38,994 nucleotides of DNA from Desulfofundulus thermosubterraneus DSM 16057 (GTDB lineage: Bacteria; Bacillota; Desulfotomaculia; Desulfotomaculales; Desulfovirgulaceae), in contig NZ_FQZM01000035.1 in NCBI RefSeq assembly GCF_900142025.1, forward strand, positions 1-38,994, given 5' to 3'. Under the pieces are notes generated by a model, which worked only from the letters and a program-made list of their open reading frames with translations, searched no databases and was not told where the DNA came from. Shown here one piece after another: positions 1 through 7,258 of the stretch (the stretch's first letter is position 1; every line of letters begins with the position of its first letter). The position numbers and the translations under genes are program-made.

Positions 1-175
1 TCCGACCTCTGTTCTTATGAGCCAGGCCCGCAACACCATCAGCTTTCATCCTCTCCTTCAAGCGGATTACCTGGCGTTCACTTAAGCCCAGGACCTCAGC
101 AGCCTGCCTGTTGGTAATCTTGCCTTTGACGGCCTGTTCAATCACAAACACCCTGCGCGACTCTTTAGCACTCAA
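1..175 (-). CDS. ISNCY/IS481-like transposase, N-terminus only (cut by window edge)
   Basis: The reading frame runs off the left edge of the window; about 58 residues are visible. The visible part is a helix-turn-helix of the kind that opens ISNCY-type DDE transposases (ESRRVFVIEQ, then NRQAAEVLGLSERQVIRL and AHKNRGR). The start is probably TTG at 175, because a GGAGGAG box lies 8 nt upstream; an in-frame ATG at 193 is possible but overlaps that box. GTGACA-type motifs repeat just upstream (196-201, 222-227, 241-246), as expected of transposase-binding sites at an IS end. The catalytic core is outside the window, so activity cannot be judged. Confidence 0.75.
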   Translation of the reverse strand, partial: MSAKESRRVFVIEQAVKGKITNRQAAEVLGLSERQVIRLKERMKADGVAGLAHKNRGR

Positions 176-247
176 AAAGATTTCTCCTCCCATAGTGACA
201 TTTTCTCAGTCCGCTTACAGGGTGACAATATCATAGTCCGGTGACAG
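176..247. mobile_element. Terminal region of the ISNCY-type element
   Basis: This stretch between the transposase start and the tnpB C-terminus carries three spaced GGTGACA/GTGACA motifs and looks like the outer end of the insertion sequence. The outer boundary is inferred to be near 246, next to the last GTGACA copy. The tnpB frame to the right reads into this end and terminates inside it, so the element seems to have landed at the 3' end of the IS607 tnpB. No target duplication can be confirmed because the other end is outside the window. Confidence 0.5.
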
Positions 248-1810
248 TAGTTTGACTAAGCAACCAATGTTAGCAAAGAAAACGCTGCGTACATAACTGA
301 GAGTTGTGGTAAAGGTCATCGCTTCCGCAGAAGCTACCCGCGACGGGAACGGCATCGCCGCGCCGCCGACCTTATAGGACAGCGGCCTCGCAAGACTAAA
401 ACCGACTCGTGCAATGTTCAGGCTTCCCGCATAGTCCCGGTCCGCCTGCCAGCCGCACGAAGGACAGACAAACCAGGAACCGGAATCCTTTTCGGTCTTA
501 TTTCCCGGAGAGATTACGTGCTTCCCGGCGCCGAGGCACCGCGGGCAGACCCGGCTCGTGCCGCCCGGCGGCACCATGAACACCCGGATACCCGCCAGCT
601 TCGCCTTGTATCTCAATAGCCGGAAAAGTAGACCCCGTACCACCGTGGACACCCACCAGTTGAGGTCCCGGTTACGGCCCTTTTTGCCGCGCAGCGTTAC
701 CAGCCATTCGACGAAAATGTGCCGACAGCCGAAGGCTCTGGCCAGCAGGACCAGCAGCGTGCTCACCGCGTGAGCAAGGGCGTGCTGTACCCGGTGGTAC
801 TTCTGCCATGCCGCCGCTATCTTCCGGTTGTACTTCTTCCAGTCTGAAGTCCCTTTTTCGTACCGGTCGCGTTCTTTCTGGAGTTTTTTGATGTCATCCC
901 GGATGCGGAACAGCCTGGCCTTGAGCCCGGACCAGAACACGAAAAAGGGCGGCGTGAGCTGGCCCTTCCTTGAAACCACCGTGCAGGTCACCAGCTTCCG
1001 CAGGCCCCAGTCCACACTCAATGCCCGGCCAGGGTCACCGGAAGGTTTCTCCTCCGGCACATCCACCTTTGCGTCCAGCAAAGCCACGAGTTCGCCGTCC
1101 GGCTTGACTTTGAGCCGCAGGTCGGGGGCGCACAAGGTCCCGCCCGCAGCCAGCTTCTCCTGAAGTTCAGCAGGCAGCTCTATAGAAAAAGAGAGCCACT
1201 GCCAGTCCTTTTTCGACCGCGGTTCCGGAACAACCGGGAGTTTTATTTCGCCCGCCAGCCGGTTTCCTTCCAAACAGTACTTTATTGCCTGCCCGTTCTC
1301 CGCCCCGTCATCCGGGGCCAGGGTGTACGTGAACCGCTTCGGCTCCGGCTTTCTCTGGAACTCGAAAAAGTTCTGCGGCAGCCTTTCGTGCCCGGCATAG
1401 AATTCCGCTAACTGTTCGGCCACGTTGAGCAAATAGCCAAACTTTTCCGGGTTACCTTCAGCCTTGAACTCCTCGTAAAGCTTTCTTGCCGCGTTCTTCG
1501 CTCCACCGGCAAAGAACGGAAGAAGGTGCTCGAATATGCGCTTCCGCTCGGCCTGGGAGCGCAGGATGCGGCCCGCCGACTCCAGAATGCACCGCCAGGG
1601 ACGGCTGGGGATGTAAACGTCCTCCGGACGGGACATTTCCGCGTCGAGAAGTTTCCAGATCTGTCCGGAGTGAGCCGCTACCTTCTCCAAACCTTCTAAA
1701 GACCAGTAATGCCTCAGGGCCTGCTCCTGCAGTTTCAGGCCCAGCGCGACCAGGGTTTTCACCGGCCCGACGAACTCATTCGGCAGCCTTACGCTCGTTG
1801 TCAGTATCAA
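215..1810 (-). CDS. tnpB: IS607-type TnpB, RNA-guided nuclease
   Basis: A 531-residue TnpB of the Cas12-ancestor family. RuvC residues are visible: D267 in SVDWG, E368 in HIFVEWL and the aspartate in ADRDYAGSLNIA (about D459). A zinc finger follows the usual order, with CPRC at 422-425 and CPSC at 449-452. Such proteins cut DNA using an omega RNA made from the 3' end of their own element. The start is TTG at 1810, overlapping the end of the recombinase gene by 35 nt, the usual IS607 arrangement. The C-terminus is odd: the last 10 or so residues (LSPDYDIVTL) are encoded by the end of the adjacent ISNCY-type element, so the native 3' end and omega-RNA guide end appear to have been replaced. Confidence 0.9.
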   Translation of the reverse strand: MILTTSVRLPNEFVGPVKTLVALGLKLQEQALRHYWSLEGLEKVAAHSGQIWKLLDAEMSRPEDVYIPSRPWRCILESAGRILRSQAERKRIFEHLLPFFAGGAKNAARKLYEEFKAEGNPEKFGYLLNVAEQLAEFYAGHERLPQNFFEFQRKPEPKRFTYTLAPDDGAENGQAIKYCLEGNRLAGEIKLPVVPEPRSKKDWQWLSFSIELPAELQEKLAAGGTLCAPDLRLKVKPDGELVALLDAKVDVPEEKPSGDPGRALSVDWGLRKLVTCTVVSRKGQLTPPFFVFWSGLKARLFRIRDDIKKLQKERDRYEKGTSDWKKYNRKIAAAWQKYHRVQHALAHAVSTLLVLLARAFGCRHIFVEWLVTLRGKKGRNRDLNWWVSTVVRGLLFRLLRYKAKLAGIRVFMVPPGGTSRVCPRCLGAGKHVISPGNKTEKDSGSWFVCPSCGWQADRDYAGSLNIARVGFSLARPLSYKVGGAAMPFPSRVASAEAMTFTTTLSYVRSVFFANIGCLVKLLSPDYDIVTL

Positions 1811-2429
1811 GGCGTTCCAGCGCCCCTTTCACTTCCGCTTTTAGCTTTTTTACCTTGTGCGACCTGTGCCCGTAAAGTTTGCCTGCAAAAGAAGTGACTA
1901 TGGTGAGCAAATCTTCTACCAGTTCCTGCTGCGGGCTGCGGTCCTCTTCCCGGTTGAGCACGAGCACTTCGACTCCGAAACTGTTGAAGTATTCCTCCAG
2001 ATACTCAAAGCCGAACCGCGTCAGCCGGTCGGGATAAGTGACTGCAACGGCGCGTATTTTCCTCTCCCGGGCCATCTGCATGGCTTTCCGCAGGCCCCTG
2101 CGATTGGTGGAAAGACCAGAACCAACGTCAGTCAGCACCACCACTTCGGAGAACTTAGAACCATATGCATCCGTAAGTGCCTCCACCTGCCGCTGGAGGT
2201 CCGCCTTCTGATCGTGGCCGGACACGCGGGCATACAGTACTGCAGCGTCCGGGTTGGACTCACCCAAAAGGCGTCTTATTTCTTCTTCGGGGAACCGGCG
2301 CTCCCGCCCCATCCAGACGGCCCGGACCTTCCCTTCCTTCTCCCACCGGCGTAGAGTGTCCTTGTGAACACCTAGCAGGACTGCGGCTTCGGCCGTCCGG
2401 TATAAGCGTTGTTTGTTGTACTTAGACAT
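1776..2429 (-). CDS. tnpA: IS607-type serine recombinase (TnpA)
   Basis: A 217-residue serine transposase with the IS607 domain order: an N-terminal MerR-like helix-turn-helix (YRTAEAAVLLGVHKDTLRRW, about 10-29), then a resolvase catalytic domain with the nucleophile S70 in YARVSGHDQK and the conserved PDRLTRFG segment. It would catalyse excision and low-specificity integration through a 5'-phosphoserine intermediate. The gene is full length and overlaps tnpB, so the pair could still encode active proteins. A TATACTATACT box lies upstream of the start (about 2445-2458) and may be its promoter. Confidence 0.92.
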   Translation of the reverse strand: MSKYNKQRLYRTAEAAVLLGVHKDTLRRWEKEGKVRAVWMGRERRFPEEEIRRLLGESNPDAAVLYARVSGHDQKADLQRQVEALTDAYGSKFSEVVVLTDVGSGLSTNRRGLRKAMQMARERKIRAVAVTYPDRLTRFGFEYLEEYFNSFGVEVLVLNREEDRSPQQELVEDLLTIVTSFAGKLYGHRSHKVKKLKAEVKGALERLDTDNERKAAE

Positions 2430-2464
2430 TTCTAATATTCACCCAGTATAGTATAGCAAATCAA

Positions 2465-3004
2465 TTAACTGTTAGCAACCCCGAGACACCGCGCTATTAA
2501 AAGCACCGCCCCGAGCCACAGGGCCGGGCGGAGGAACCACGCCTCCACGCGCGAGCCGGTCTCGAAAGTGAACGGCCACGGCAGCACTTCCCTCAATGAC
2601 CACCTCCTTCCGAAGGGCCACGTCCACCACACCCCCTGGGGGTTGAAGGAGTCCAGCACCAGGTGGCTCAGGTACCCCGCCAGCGCCGCCCAGAACAGCG
2701 GGGCGGACACGGGCACCGCGAGCCTGAAGAGGGTGGCTACCCCTACCAGCGCCAGGAGGCTGTGCGTCGCGGCCCGGTGGCCCAGGACGGCCCGCGCGGC
2801 GGTATTCACTGCCGCACCCGCCATCGGCACGCTCTTTCGGAGGGCCTGGTTCAGCGCCGCCCGGCCGTGGTCCACGTCGGGGAGCACCGAAGCGAGCCCC
2901 GCCAAAAAGAGCGCGCCGGGCCACGTTTCCGGCGGTGCGCCCGTCAGGAAGAGCACGGCGGCGCCCGACAGGACGCCGCCCGCAAGGTGCGTGTCGTAGA
3001 GCAT
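2465..3004 (-). CDS. YdjM/DUF457-type membrane-bound metal-dependent hydrolase
   Basis: 179 residues with several hydrophobic segments. It shows the family histidine/aspartate pattern: PDVDH near residue 43, GHRAATHS near 74-81, and GYLSHLVLDSFNPQG near 109-123. The family (LexA-regulated YdjM and relatives) is predicted to be an inner-membrane metal-dependent hydrolase; the substrate is unknown. The start at ATG 3004 is fixed by GAGGTGA 6 nt upstream. That ribosome binding site directly abuts the T-tract of a strong hairpin, so no promoter fits between the hairpin and the gene. Expression must come from readthrough or regulated antitermination, or from a promoter inside the upstream gene. 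Confidence 0.82.
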   Translation of the reverse strand: MLYDTHLAGGVLSGAAVLFLTGAPPETWPGALFLAGLASVLPDVDHGRAALNQALRKSVPMAGAAVNTAARAVLGHRAATHSLLALVGVATLFRLAVPVSAPLFWAALAGYLSHLVLDSFNPQGVWWTWPFGRRWSLREVLPWPFTFETGSRVEAWFLRPALWLGAVLLIARCLGVANS

Positions 3005-3010
3005 TCGAAA

Positions 3011-3050
3011 TCACCTCAAAAAAAAGACCGCGGCAGGTACTGCACCGCGG
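3011..3050 (-). terminator. Intrinsic terminator abutting the ydjM-like ribosome binding site
   Basis: Read on the minus strand, CCGCGG-TGCAG-tac-CTG-CCGCGG forms a stem of about 9 bp with a 2-nt bulge (3028-3050). It is followed by a run of 8 T (3018-3025) and immediately by the GAGGTGA box (3011-3017). It would end transcripts of the PH-domain gene, or work as an attenuator for the next gene. Confidence 0.75.
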
Positions 3051-3072
3051 CAAAAACAGCGAACAATCAAAT

Positions 3073-3453
3073 TTAAAAATGTTCGGCCTCTCCTGCAAAT
3101 GCCCCGTACACTTCCCGGCCCCGGATCCCCGCCCTGGCACGGGCCTCCTCGGCCCGCGACTGGATGAGGTCGGCTACCTCGTGGGGGCGCCTGACACCCT
3201 TCAGCTCCAGCACGGGGTCCGTGGCGTCGGCACCGTAGACTACCACGGTTCCGAGGCCCAGGAGACGTTCGAGGAGCGAGCGCCGCACCTGGACGTCCAG
3301 GACACGGTACAGCAGTAGCCGGTCTTCCCGGGTGGTAACGAGGCCACGTTTTACGTAGAGCGTGTCCCCGGCCAGGCGGTACCGCTCGAAAAGCACAGGC
3401 AGTCCCGCCCAGCGGGCCACGTCGGTCCAGGATGTTCCCAAGGCACGCGACAC
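3073..3453 (-). CDS. Bacterial PH-domain (bPH2/DUF304-like) protein
   Basis: 126 residues with the beta-rich bPH2 pattern seen in YdbT-type proteins: YRLAGDTLYVKRGLVTTREDRLLLYRVLDVQVRRSLLERLLGLGTVVVYG without membrane segments, then a short charged helix. Such domains act as membrane-associated or self-assembling modules; a precise role cannot be given. The start is taken as GTG 3453, with only a weak AAAGGA upstream. The IS200/IS605 left end begins within about 20 bp, so the original upstream region, and perhaps the first codons, have been displaced. A GAGGTGA box stranded at the far side of the IS (about 5679-5685) may be the original ribosome binding site. Confidence 0.65.
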   Translation of the reverse strand: MSRALGTSWTDVARWAGLPVLFERYRLAGDTLYVKRGLVTTREDRLLLYRVLDVQVRRSLLERLLGLGTVVVYGADATDPVLELKGVRRPHEVADLIQSRAEEARARAGIRGREVYGAFAGEAEHF

Positions 3454-3551
3454 CGTCCTTTTCCGGCGCGGTAGCCCCTGGCTTTAGCCATGGGGAGGAG
3501 CGCCGGTAAATTTTTCTTGTGTTAATCGATTGGCTACGATATAATGAGCAT

Positions 3552-3959
3552 ATGAAAAAGTTTCTGGTTGAGTACAAATCCAACAATAACGTGGTCTACT
3601 CCTGTAAGTACCATGTAGTTTTCTGCCCGAAGTACCGGCGCAAAGTCCTGGTCGACGGAGTAGATGAGAGGCTGAAAGTTATTGCGAAGGAAGTTGCCGA
3701 CAGCTGCCGGGCGGAAGTCCTGGAAATGGAAGTCATGCCCGACCACGTGTACATTCTCTGCGAAGTTGACCCGCAGTTCGGCATCCACAGGTTCGTTAAA
3801 ACCCTTAAAGGACGCTCTTCGCGAATCCTGCGCGAAGAGTTTCCCTGGCTCAAAAAGAGGCTCCCTTCCCTCTGGACGAACAGTTACTTCGTCAGCACCG
3901 TGGGAGGGGCGCCCCTGCAGGTGATCAAGCAATACATCGAGCAGCAGAAAGGAGTCTAA
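3552..3959 (+). CDS. tnpA: IS200/IS605 Y1 transposase TnpA, with altered HUH motif
   Basis: 135 residues counted from ATG 3552; in-frame codons extend back to 3519, but the family usually begins MKKFLVEYKS, as here. The Y1 fold is recognisable from SCKYHVVFCPKYRRK (17-31), TNSYFVSTVGGAP and the catalytic tyrosine near residue 128 in IKQYIEQQK. Family members carry an H-x-H metal-binding motif in a DHVHLL context; here the sequence is D64-H65-V66-Y67-I-L, so the second histidine is tyrosine (codon TAC). This could abolish or weaken metal-dependent cleavage. The gene is otherwise intact and is followed 4 nt later by tnpB. Confidence 0.92.
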   Translation: MKKFLVEYKSNNNVVYSCKYHVVFCPKYRRKVLVDGVDERLKVIAKEVADSCRAEVLEMEVMPDHVYILCEVDPQFGIHRFVKTLKGRSSRILREEFPWLKKRLPSLWTNSYFVSTVGGAPLQVIKQYIEQQKGV

Positions 3960-3963
3960 GACT

Positions 3964-5379
3964 GTGGGCCGCTCAAAAACCGACAGCTTCGTGGTGGAAA
4001 TACCCCTCAGAGCCAACTCCGAGCAGACCAGGAAAGCTCTCGCCCGTTTCGAGGCAGGCCGGCAGATCTACAACGCCTGCCTGGGTGAGGCCCTGAAAAG
4101 GCGCGACCAGATGCTCCGCTCGAAGATGTACCGGGCGGCCCTGGCCATGCCCCATAAAACCAAAGAAGAAATCAAAGCCCGAGCGGAAGCCTTCAAGGAA
4201 GCCAGGGAAAAGTACGGTTTCACCGAGTTCTCCCTGCACGCTTACGCAGCCAGAATCCGCGACTCCTGGCTGGGCGAGCACATCGACGCCAATACCGCCC
4301 AGACCCTGGCAACCAGGGCATACAGTGCGGTCAACAAGACGGTCACCGGCGAAGCCAAAAGAGTAAGGTTTAAGCGGTACGGAGAACTGAATACTCTGGA
4401 AGGCAAGACTAACAAACAGGGCATCCGCTGGAGAGACGGATGTCTGGTCTGGAACGGATTGGAACTACCGGCCATCATCGACGAAGATGACCCGGTGATC
4501 ATGCACGGTCTCTCCTGCCCGGTAAAATTCGTCCGGCTGGTAAAAAGGACAATTCGCGGCAGGACCCGCCTGTATGCGCAACTTGTCTGCGAAGGTAAGC
4601 CCTATCAGAAAAAGAAGAACTATGTTACTGAAGGGAAAATCAGCCTGGACGTCGGGCCTTCCATCGTCGCTGAAGTGGGCGATACTGAGGCTAACCTCCA
4701 CCTGTTCTGCCGGGAGTTGGACGACATCCACACAAAAATAAGGGTCCTGCAGCGCCGCATGGACCACCAGAGGAGGGCCAACAACCCGGACAACTACAAC
4801 CCTGACGGTACGATCAAGAAGGGCAGGCTGCAGTGGAAGAATTCCAAACGCTATTTGAGGACCAGGGCGCGGTTCGCCGAGTTAAACCGCCGCCAGGCCG
4901 AGCACCGGAAATCTCTTCACGGTAAGTTGATCAACGACCTGCTCAGGAAGGGAAACCAATTTTACCTGGAGGACGTTTCGTACAGGGCGTTCCAGAGAAA
5001 CTTCGGCAGGTCGGTCAACTACCGGGCGTCGGGCATGTTCGTAAACAGATTGGAGCAGAAAGCGACAGCAGCTAAAGGCAGGGTTGTCAAATTCCCCACC
5101 GCCAGCACGGCCCTTTCGCAAATGTGCCAGTGCGGACGGAAAGAAAAGAAAAAACTTTCCGCCCGGTGGCACAGGTGCGACTGCGGCGTTACTGCCCAAA
5201 GGGATTTATACTCCGGATTCCTCGCCCGGCATGTTAAAATCGACGAGGAAGGAAACTACTATCTCGACCGTCAATCAGCTATAGAAGAATGGCCGACAAT
5301 CAAACCGTTGCTCGATGAAGCGATAGAAAAGGTAAAACGCAGTTACTTTTATGTCGCGCCAGCAAGTTTTGGGATATAA
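3964..5379 (+). CDS. tnpB: IS200/IS605-type TnpB, RNA-guided nuclease
   Basis: 471 residues, starting at GTG 3964 just after tnpA. The RuvC triad is present: D229 (KISLDVG), E336 (NQFYLEDVSY) and D414 (TAQRDLYSG). The zinc finger uses C388/C390 and C405/C407, closer spacing than the common CxxC pairs. Insertion element TnpB proteins cut the donor or target site using an omega RNA from the element's right end, which helps the element persist. This protein is distant in sequence from the IS607 TnpB at 215-1810, so the two arrived separately. Confidence 0.92.
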   Translation: MGRSKTDSFVVEIPLRANSEQTRKALARFEAGRQIYNACLGEALKRRDQMLRSKMYRAALAMPHKTKEEIKARAEAFKEAREKYGFTEFSLHAYAARIRDSWLGEHIDANTAQTLATRAYSAVNKTVTGEAKRVRFKRYGELNTLEGKTNKQGIRWRDGCLVWNGLELPAIIDEDDPVIMHGLSCPVKFVRLVKRTIRGRTRLYAQLVCEGKPYQKKKNYVTEGKISLDVGPSIVAEVGDTEANLHLFCRELDDIHTKIRVLQRRMDHQRRANNPDNYNPDGTIKKGRLQWKNSKRYLRTRARFAELNRRQAEHRKSLHGKLINDLLRKGNQFYLEDVSYRAFQRNFGRSVNYRASGMFVNRLEQKATAAKGRVVKFPTASTALSQMCQCGRKEKKKLSARWHRCDCGVTAQRDLYSGFLARHVKIDEEGNYYLDRQSAIEEWPTIKPLLDEAIEKVKRSYFYVAPASFGI

Positions 5380-5670
5380 GTTTTTATCACGGGCTCATTC
5401 GCCTTGATACCTTCGGGTAGATGACGGGACGGGGCGGAGTCGTCCCGGCGGTCGGGGATGGGCCTTATGCCGAACCCGCGAGTGAAGCACGGTTCCATTA
5501 GCCGTGGTGGAGCGCCTACGGCAGGCCGGAGCGGGTCGACCGCAAAAGCTGCCCTGGATGATGCGACATGCTGAGGTTCTGCCCAGGTTCGACCGGCAGG
5601 AAAAGGCAGGCTGACAGGCGGCTACTCATGCGCTGGAGTCAGGAACCCCCTGGCTTTAGCCATGGGGAGG
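5380..5670 (+). ncRNA. Candidate omega RNA (reRNA) at the right end of the IS605 element
   Basis: About 290 nt without a plausible gene lies between the tnpB stop and the right-end hairpin. It is GC-rich and structured, for example GGGACG (5426-5431) pairing with CGTCCC (5441-5446). In this family the omega RNA is made from the 3' end of tnpB through the right end, and its guide is the DNA just outside the element. Here that would be the end of the nrdG-like gene, about 5680-5700. The RNA ends are not defined by the sequence alone. Confidence 0.55.
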
Positions 5671-5685
5671 CTCAGTGCTATCACC

Positions 5686-6528
5686 TCACAGAATTTTCAC
5701 CGGCGGGATATGCGCTGCAGGAACCGCCGGCTCCCACAGAATTACCTTCCCGGCCTTCAGCGATTCCCGCACGTCGATGAACCGCTGGTTACGGCTACCC
5801 CTGAAAGGCAGGGACAAGTCTGCCTCTTCCTGCACGAACCGCCCGTCTACAACCACGTCCGTTAGGACCAGTAGACGGAGTACCGCCGGGTCCGGGTGGG
5901 CTAATAATTCCTCCCACGTATAGCCCGTGTAGACCCAGAGGTTCAGACCCAGCGACTTGATGTGCCGGGCCACCTCCACCAGAGCTGCCGCCTGGCAGAA
6001 CGGTTCCCCGCCAGAAAAAGTGACACCCGTAATTAACGGGCTTGACGGCAGGGAAACCAGGACGTCAGCTACGTCCACTTCCGTGCCGCCGTTGAAGTCC
6101 CACGAACCGGGGTTCTGGCACCCGTAGCACCGGTGCGGGCACCCCTGTACGAAGAGCACGTCGCGGAGACCGGGACCGTCTACGACGCTCTCATATACAA
6201 GGCCGTTCAGGCGGAGCTTAATGCCTGTTTTTCGGGAAGCGGCACCCGCCGCGGCTTCAAGGTTCGTATGCTTTACTCTGTCCCTCAGTTCCGCCAGCTT
6301 CGGCGCGTTCCAGCGGTCCGTCTCCGCCAGGTACCCGGTAATGCGCCGGATCCTGCGGATGGGGGACTTCTCATAGGTCTTGATTTCTATTTCGTCTCCG
6401 CAGTCGGTTAGAACAATTTTGGCGATTTTCTTCCCCTGCCGGGCGAAGGTTTCTTTTTCTTCGGCAACCAGCCGGTCCACGAGTTCCTGTTCAATGGCGC
6501 CGTTGACGATTATTTGCAACGCGGGCAC
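5686..6528 (-). CDS. Radical-SAM NrdG-type activase with N-terminal glycyl-radical-like segment
   Basis: 280 residues in two parts. The C-terminal part (about 101-280) is an anaerobic ribonucleotide reductase activase: CX3CX2C cluster motif at C130/C134/C137, SGGEP in the SAM-binding strand, and the NrdG-like opening around VVDGPGLRDVLFVQGC. The first 95 residues contain RITGYL (R62-Y66) followed by DRWNAPKLAELRDRVKH. This matches the extreme C-terminus of class III reductase NrdD, where the glycine in R-x-x-G-Y carries the radical. The protein therefore looks like a fusion of a spare glycyl-radical tail with its own activase. No full NrdD is in the window. It may serve phage/plasmid dNTP supply under anaerobic conditions; this is inference. 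Confidence 0.78.
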   Translation of the reverse strand: MPALQIIVNGAIEQELVDRLVAEEKETFARQGKKIAKIVLTDCGDEIEIKTYEKSPIRRIRRITGYLAETDRWNAPKLAELRDRVKHTNLEAAAGAASRKTGIKLRLNGLVYESVVDGPGLRDVLFVQGCPHRCYGCQNPGSWDFNGGTEVDVADVLVSLPSSPLITGVTFSGGEPFCQAAALVEVARHIKSLGLNLWVYTGYTWEELLAHPDPAVLRLLVLTDVVVDGRFVQEEADLSLPFRGSRNQRFIDVRESLKAGKVILWEPAVPAAHIPPVKIL

Positions 6529-6561
6529 CTCCCAACAGAAAAAGCGAAGATAATATTCTGT

Positions 6562-6591
6562 CTTTATAAATCCAAATTATCTGTTATAATT
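6562..6591 (+). promoter_or_regulatory. vapBC promoter and probable operator
   Basis: A consensus -10 TATAAT (6585-6590) lies 20 nt upstream of vapB. A candidate -35 at 6562-6567 is weak. The inverted repeat AATTAT-N5-ATAATT (6575-6580 and 6586-6591) overlaps the -10, as expected for autorepression by the VapB-VapC complex. Confidence 0.55.
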
Positions 6592-6610
6592 AATTGCAGG
6601 GTGATTGATT

Positions 6611-6814
6611 ATGAAAACAACCTTATATGTCAACCGGAAACTTTTGCGCGAAGCCATGGAACTGGCGGGGCTGAAAGGGATTACTGAAACCATCGAAGCG
6701 GCCCTCACGGAATTCGTCCGCCGCAAACGCCTGGAAAAACTTGCGGCGAGCCTGGGCAGGATCGATCTGGAGCTGAACGATTCCGCACTCGAGGAGATAC
6801 GTCGGGATGAATGA
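6611..6814 (+). CDS. vapB: VapB-type antitoxin
   Basis: 67 residues beginning KTTLYVNRKLLREAMELAG, the ribbon-helix-helix opening typical of VapB antitoxins that pair with PIN toxins. A helical C-terminal tail (LEKLAASLGRIDLELN) probably wraps the toxin. ATG 6611 is chosen because AGGGTG lies about 6 nt upstream; TTG 6605 would sit on that box. The gene overlaps vapC by 8 nt, so the two are co-translated. It is on the plus strand, opposite to the surrounding replicon genes, and behaves as a self-contained maintenance cassette. Confidence 0.88.
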   Translation: MKTTLYVNRKLLREAMELAGLKGITETIEAALTEFVRRKRLEKLAASLGRIDLELNDSALEEIRRDE

Positions 6815-7220
6815 ACGGTTTCTGGTCGACACCTCGGTCTGGATCGAAGCCCTGCGTCCCGGAGGGCGGCAGGAAATCGTCCGCTGGTTAAAGGAAGCGC
6901 TGCTCCGGGAAACCGTGGTCCTCGCCCCTCCCGTAAAAACGGAGATCCTGCTGGGTGCCAGAAACGAAAAACAGTTTGCCGAACTGAACGAAATGCTGAA
7001 CGCACTCCCACTGCTCGAAGGGGAACACGCGGTTTGGGAACGCGCCGCCTTTTTCGGCTTCCGCCTGCGGCGTCAAGGTCTGGTAATTCCCCTGGTCGAC
7101 CTTATCATCGTTTCCTGGGCGCCTCACCATTCCTGTACTCTCGTTCACCGTGACAGGCATTATGACCTGATTGCAAGCGAATTTCCAGAACAGAAGTTTC
7201 TGAGCTTCACGGAGCATTAA
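6807..7220 (+). CDS. vapC: VapC-type PIN-domain toxin ribonuclease
   Basis: 137 residues with the PIN pattern: FLVDTSVWIEAL (D8), VKTEILLGAR with the conserved glutamate near 44, and the acidic pair in LVDLIIVSWA and HRDRHYDLIA. VapC proteins are magnesium-dependent RNases, usually cutting tRNA or rRNA, and are blocked by VapB. All acidic residues expected of an active enzyme appear to be present. Together with MazEF at 33 kb this gives the replicon two addiction modules. Confidence 0.9.
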   Translation: MNERFLVDTSVWIEALRPGGRQEIVRWLKEALLRETVVLAPPVKTEILLGARNEKQFAELNEMLNALPLLEGEHAVWERAAFFGFRLRRQGLVIPLVDLIIVSWAPHHSCTLVHRDRHYDLIASEFPEQKFLSFTEH

Positions 7221-7225
7221 AAAAA

Positions 7226-7237
7226 ACGGACGTCCGT
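7226..7237 (-). terminator. Possible terminator at the end of the par operon
   Basis: On the minus strand the palindrome ACGGACGTCCGT is followed by a run of 7-8 T that continues into the vapC stop region. The stem is short and has no proper loop, so it is a weak candidate for ending leftward par transcripts. Confidence 0.35.
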
Positions 7238-7258
7238 GAGCAGACTTTTCCCCAAAAC

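Larger units (their letters stand above)
3455..5680 (+). mobile_element. Complete IS200/IS605 element (tnpA + tnpB)
   Basis: The element is bounded by an identical 24-nt sequence at 3475-3498 and 5647-5670. Each copy folds as CCCC-t-GGC-ttta-GCC-at-GGGG followed by AGG. Subterminal imperfect hairpins of this sort are the recognition structures of Y1 transposases, which move single-stranded DNA and make no target duplication. Outer boundaries are estimates, since cleavage occurs a few to about 20 nt outside the hairpins. The element sits between a leftward nrdG-like gene and the leftward PH-domain gene, which were presumably adjacent before insertion. Confidence 0.88.
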
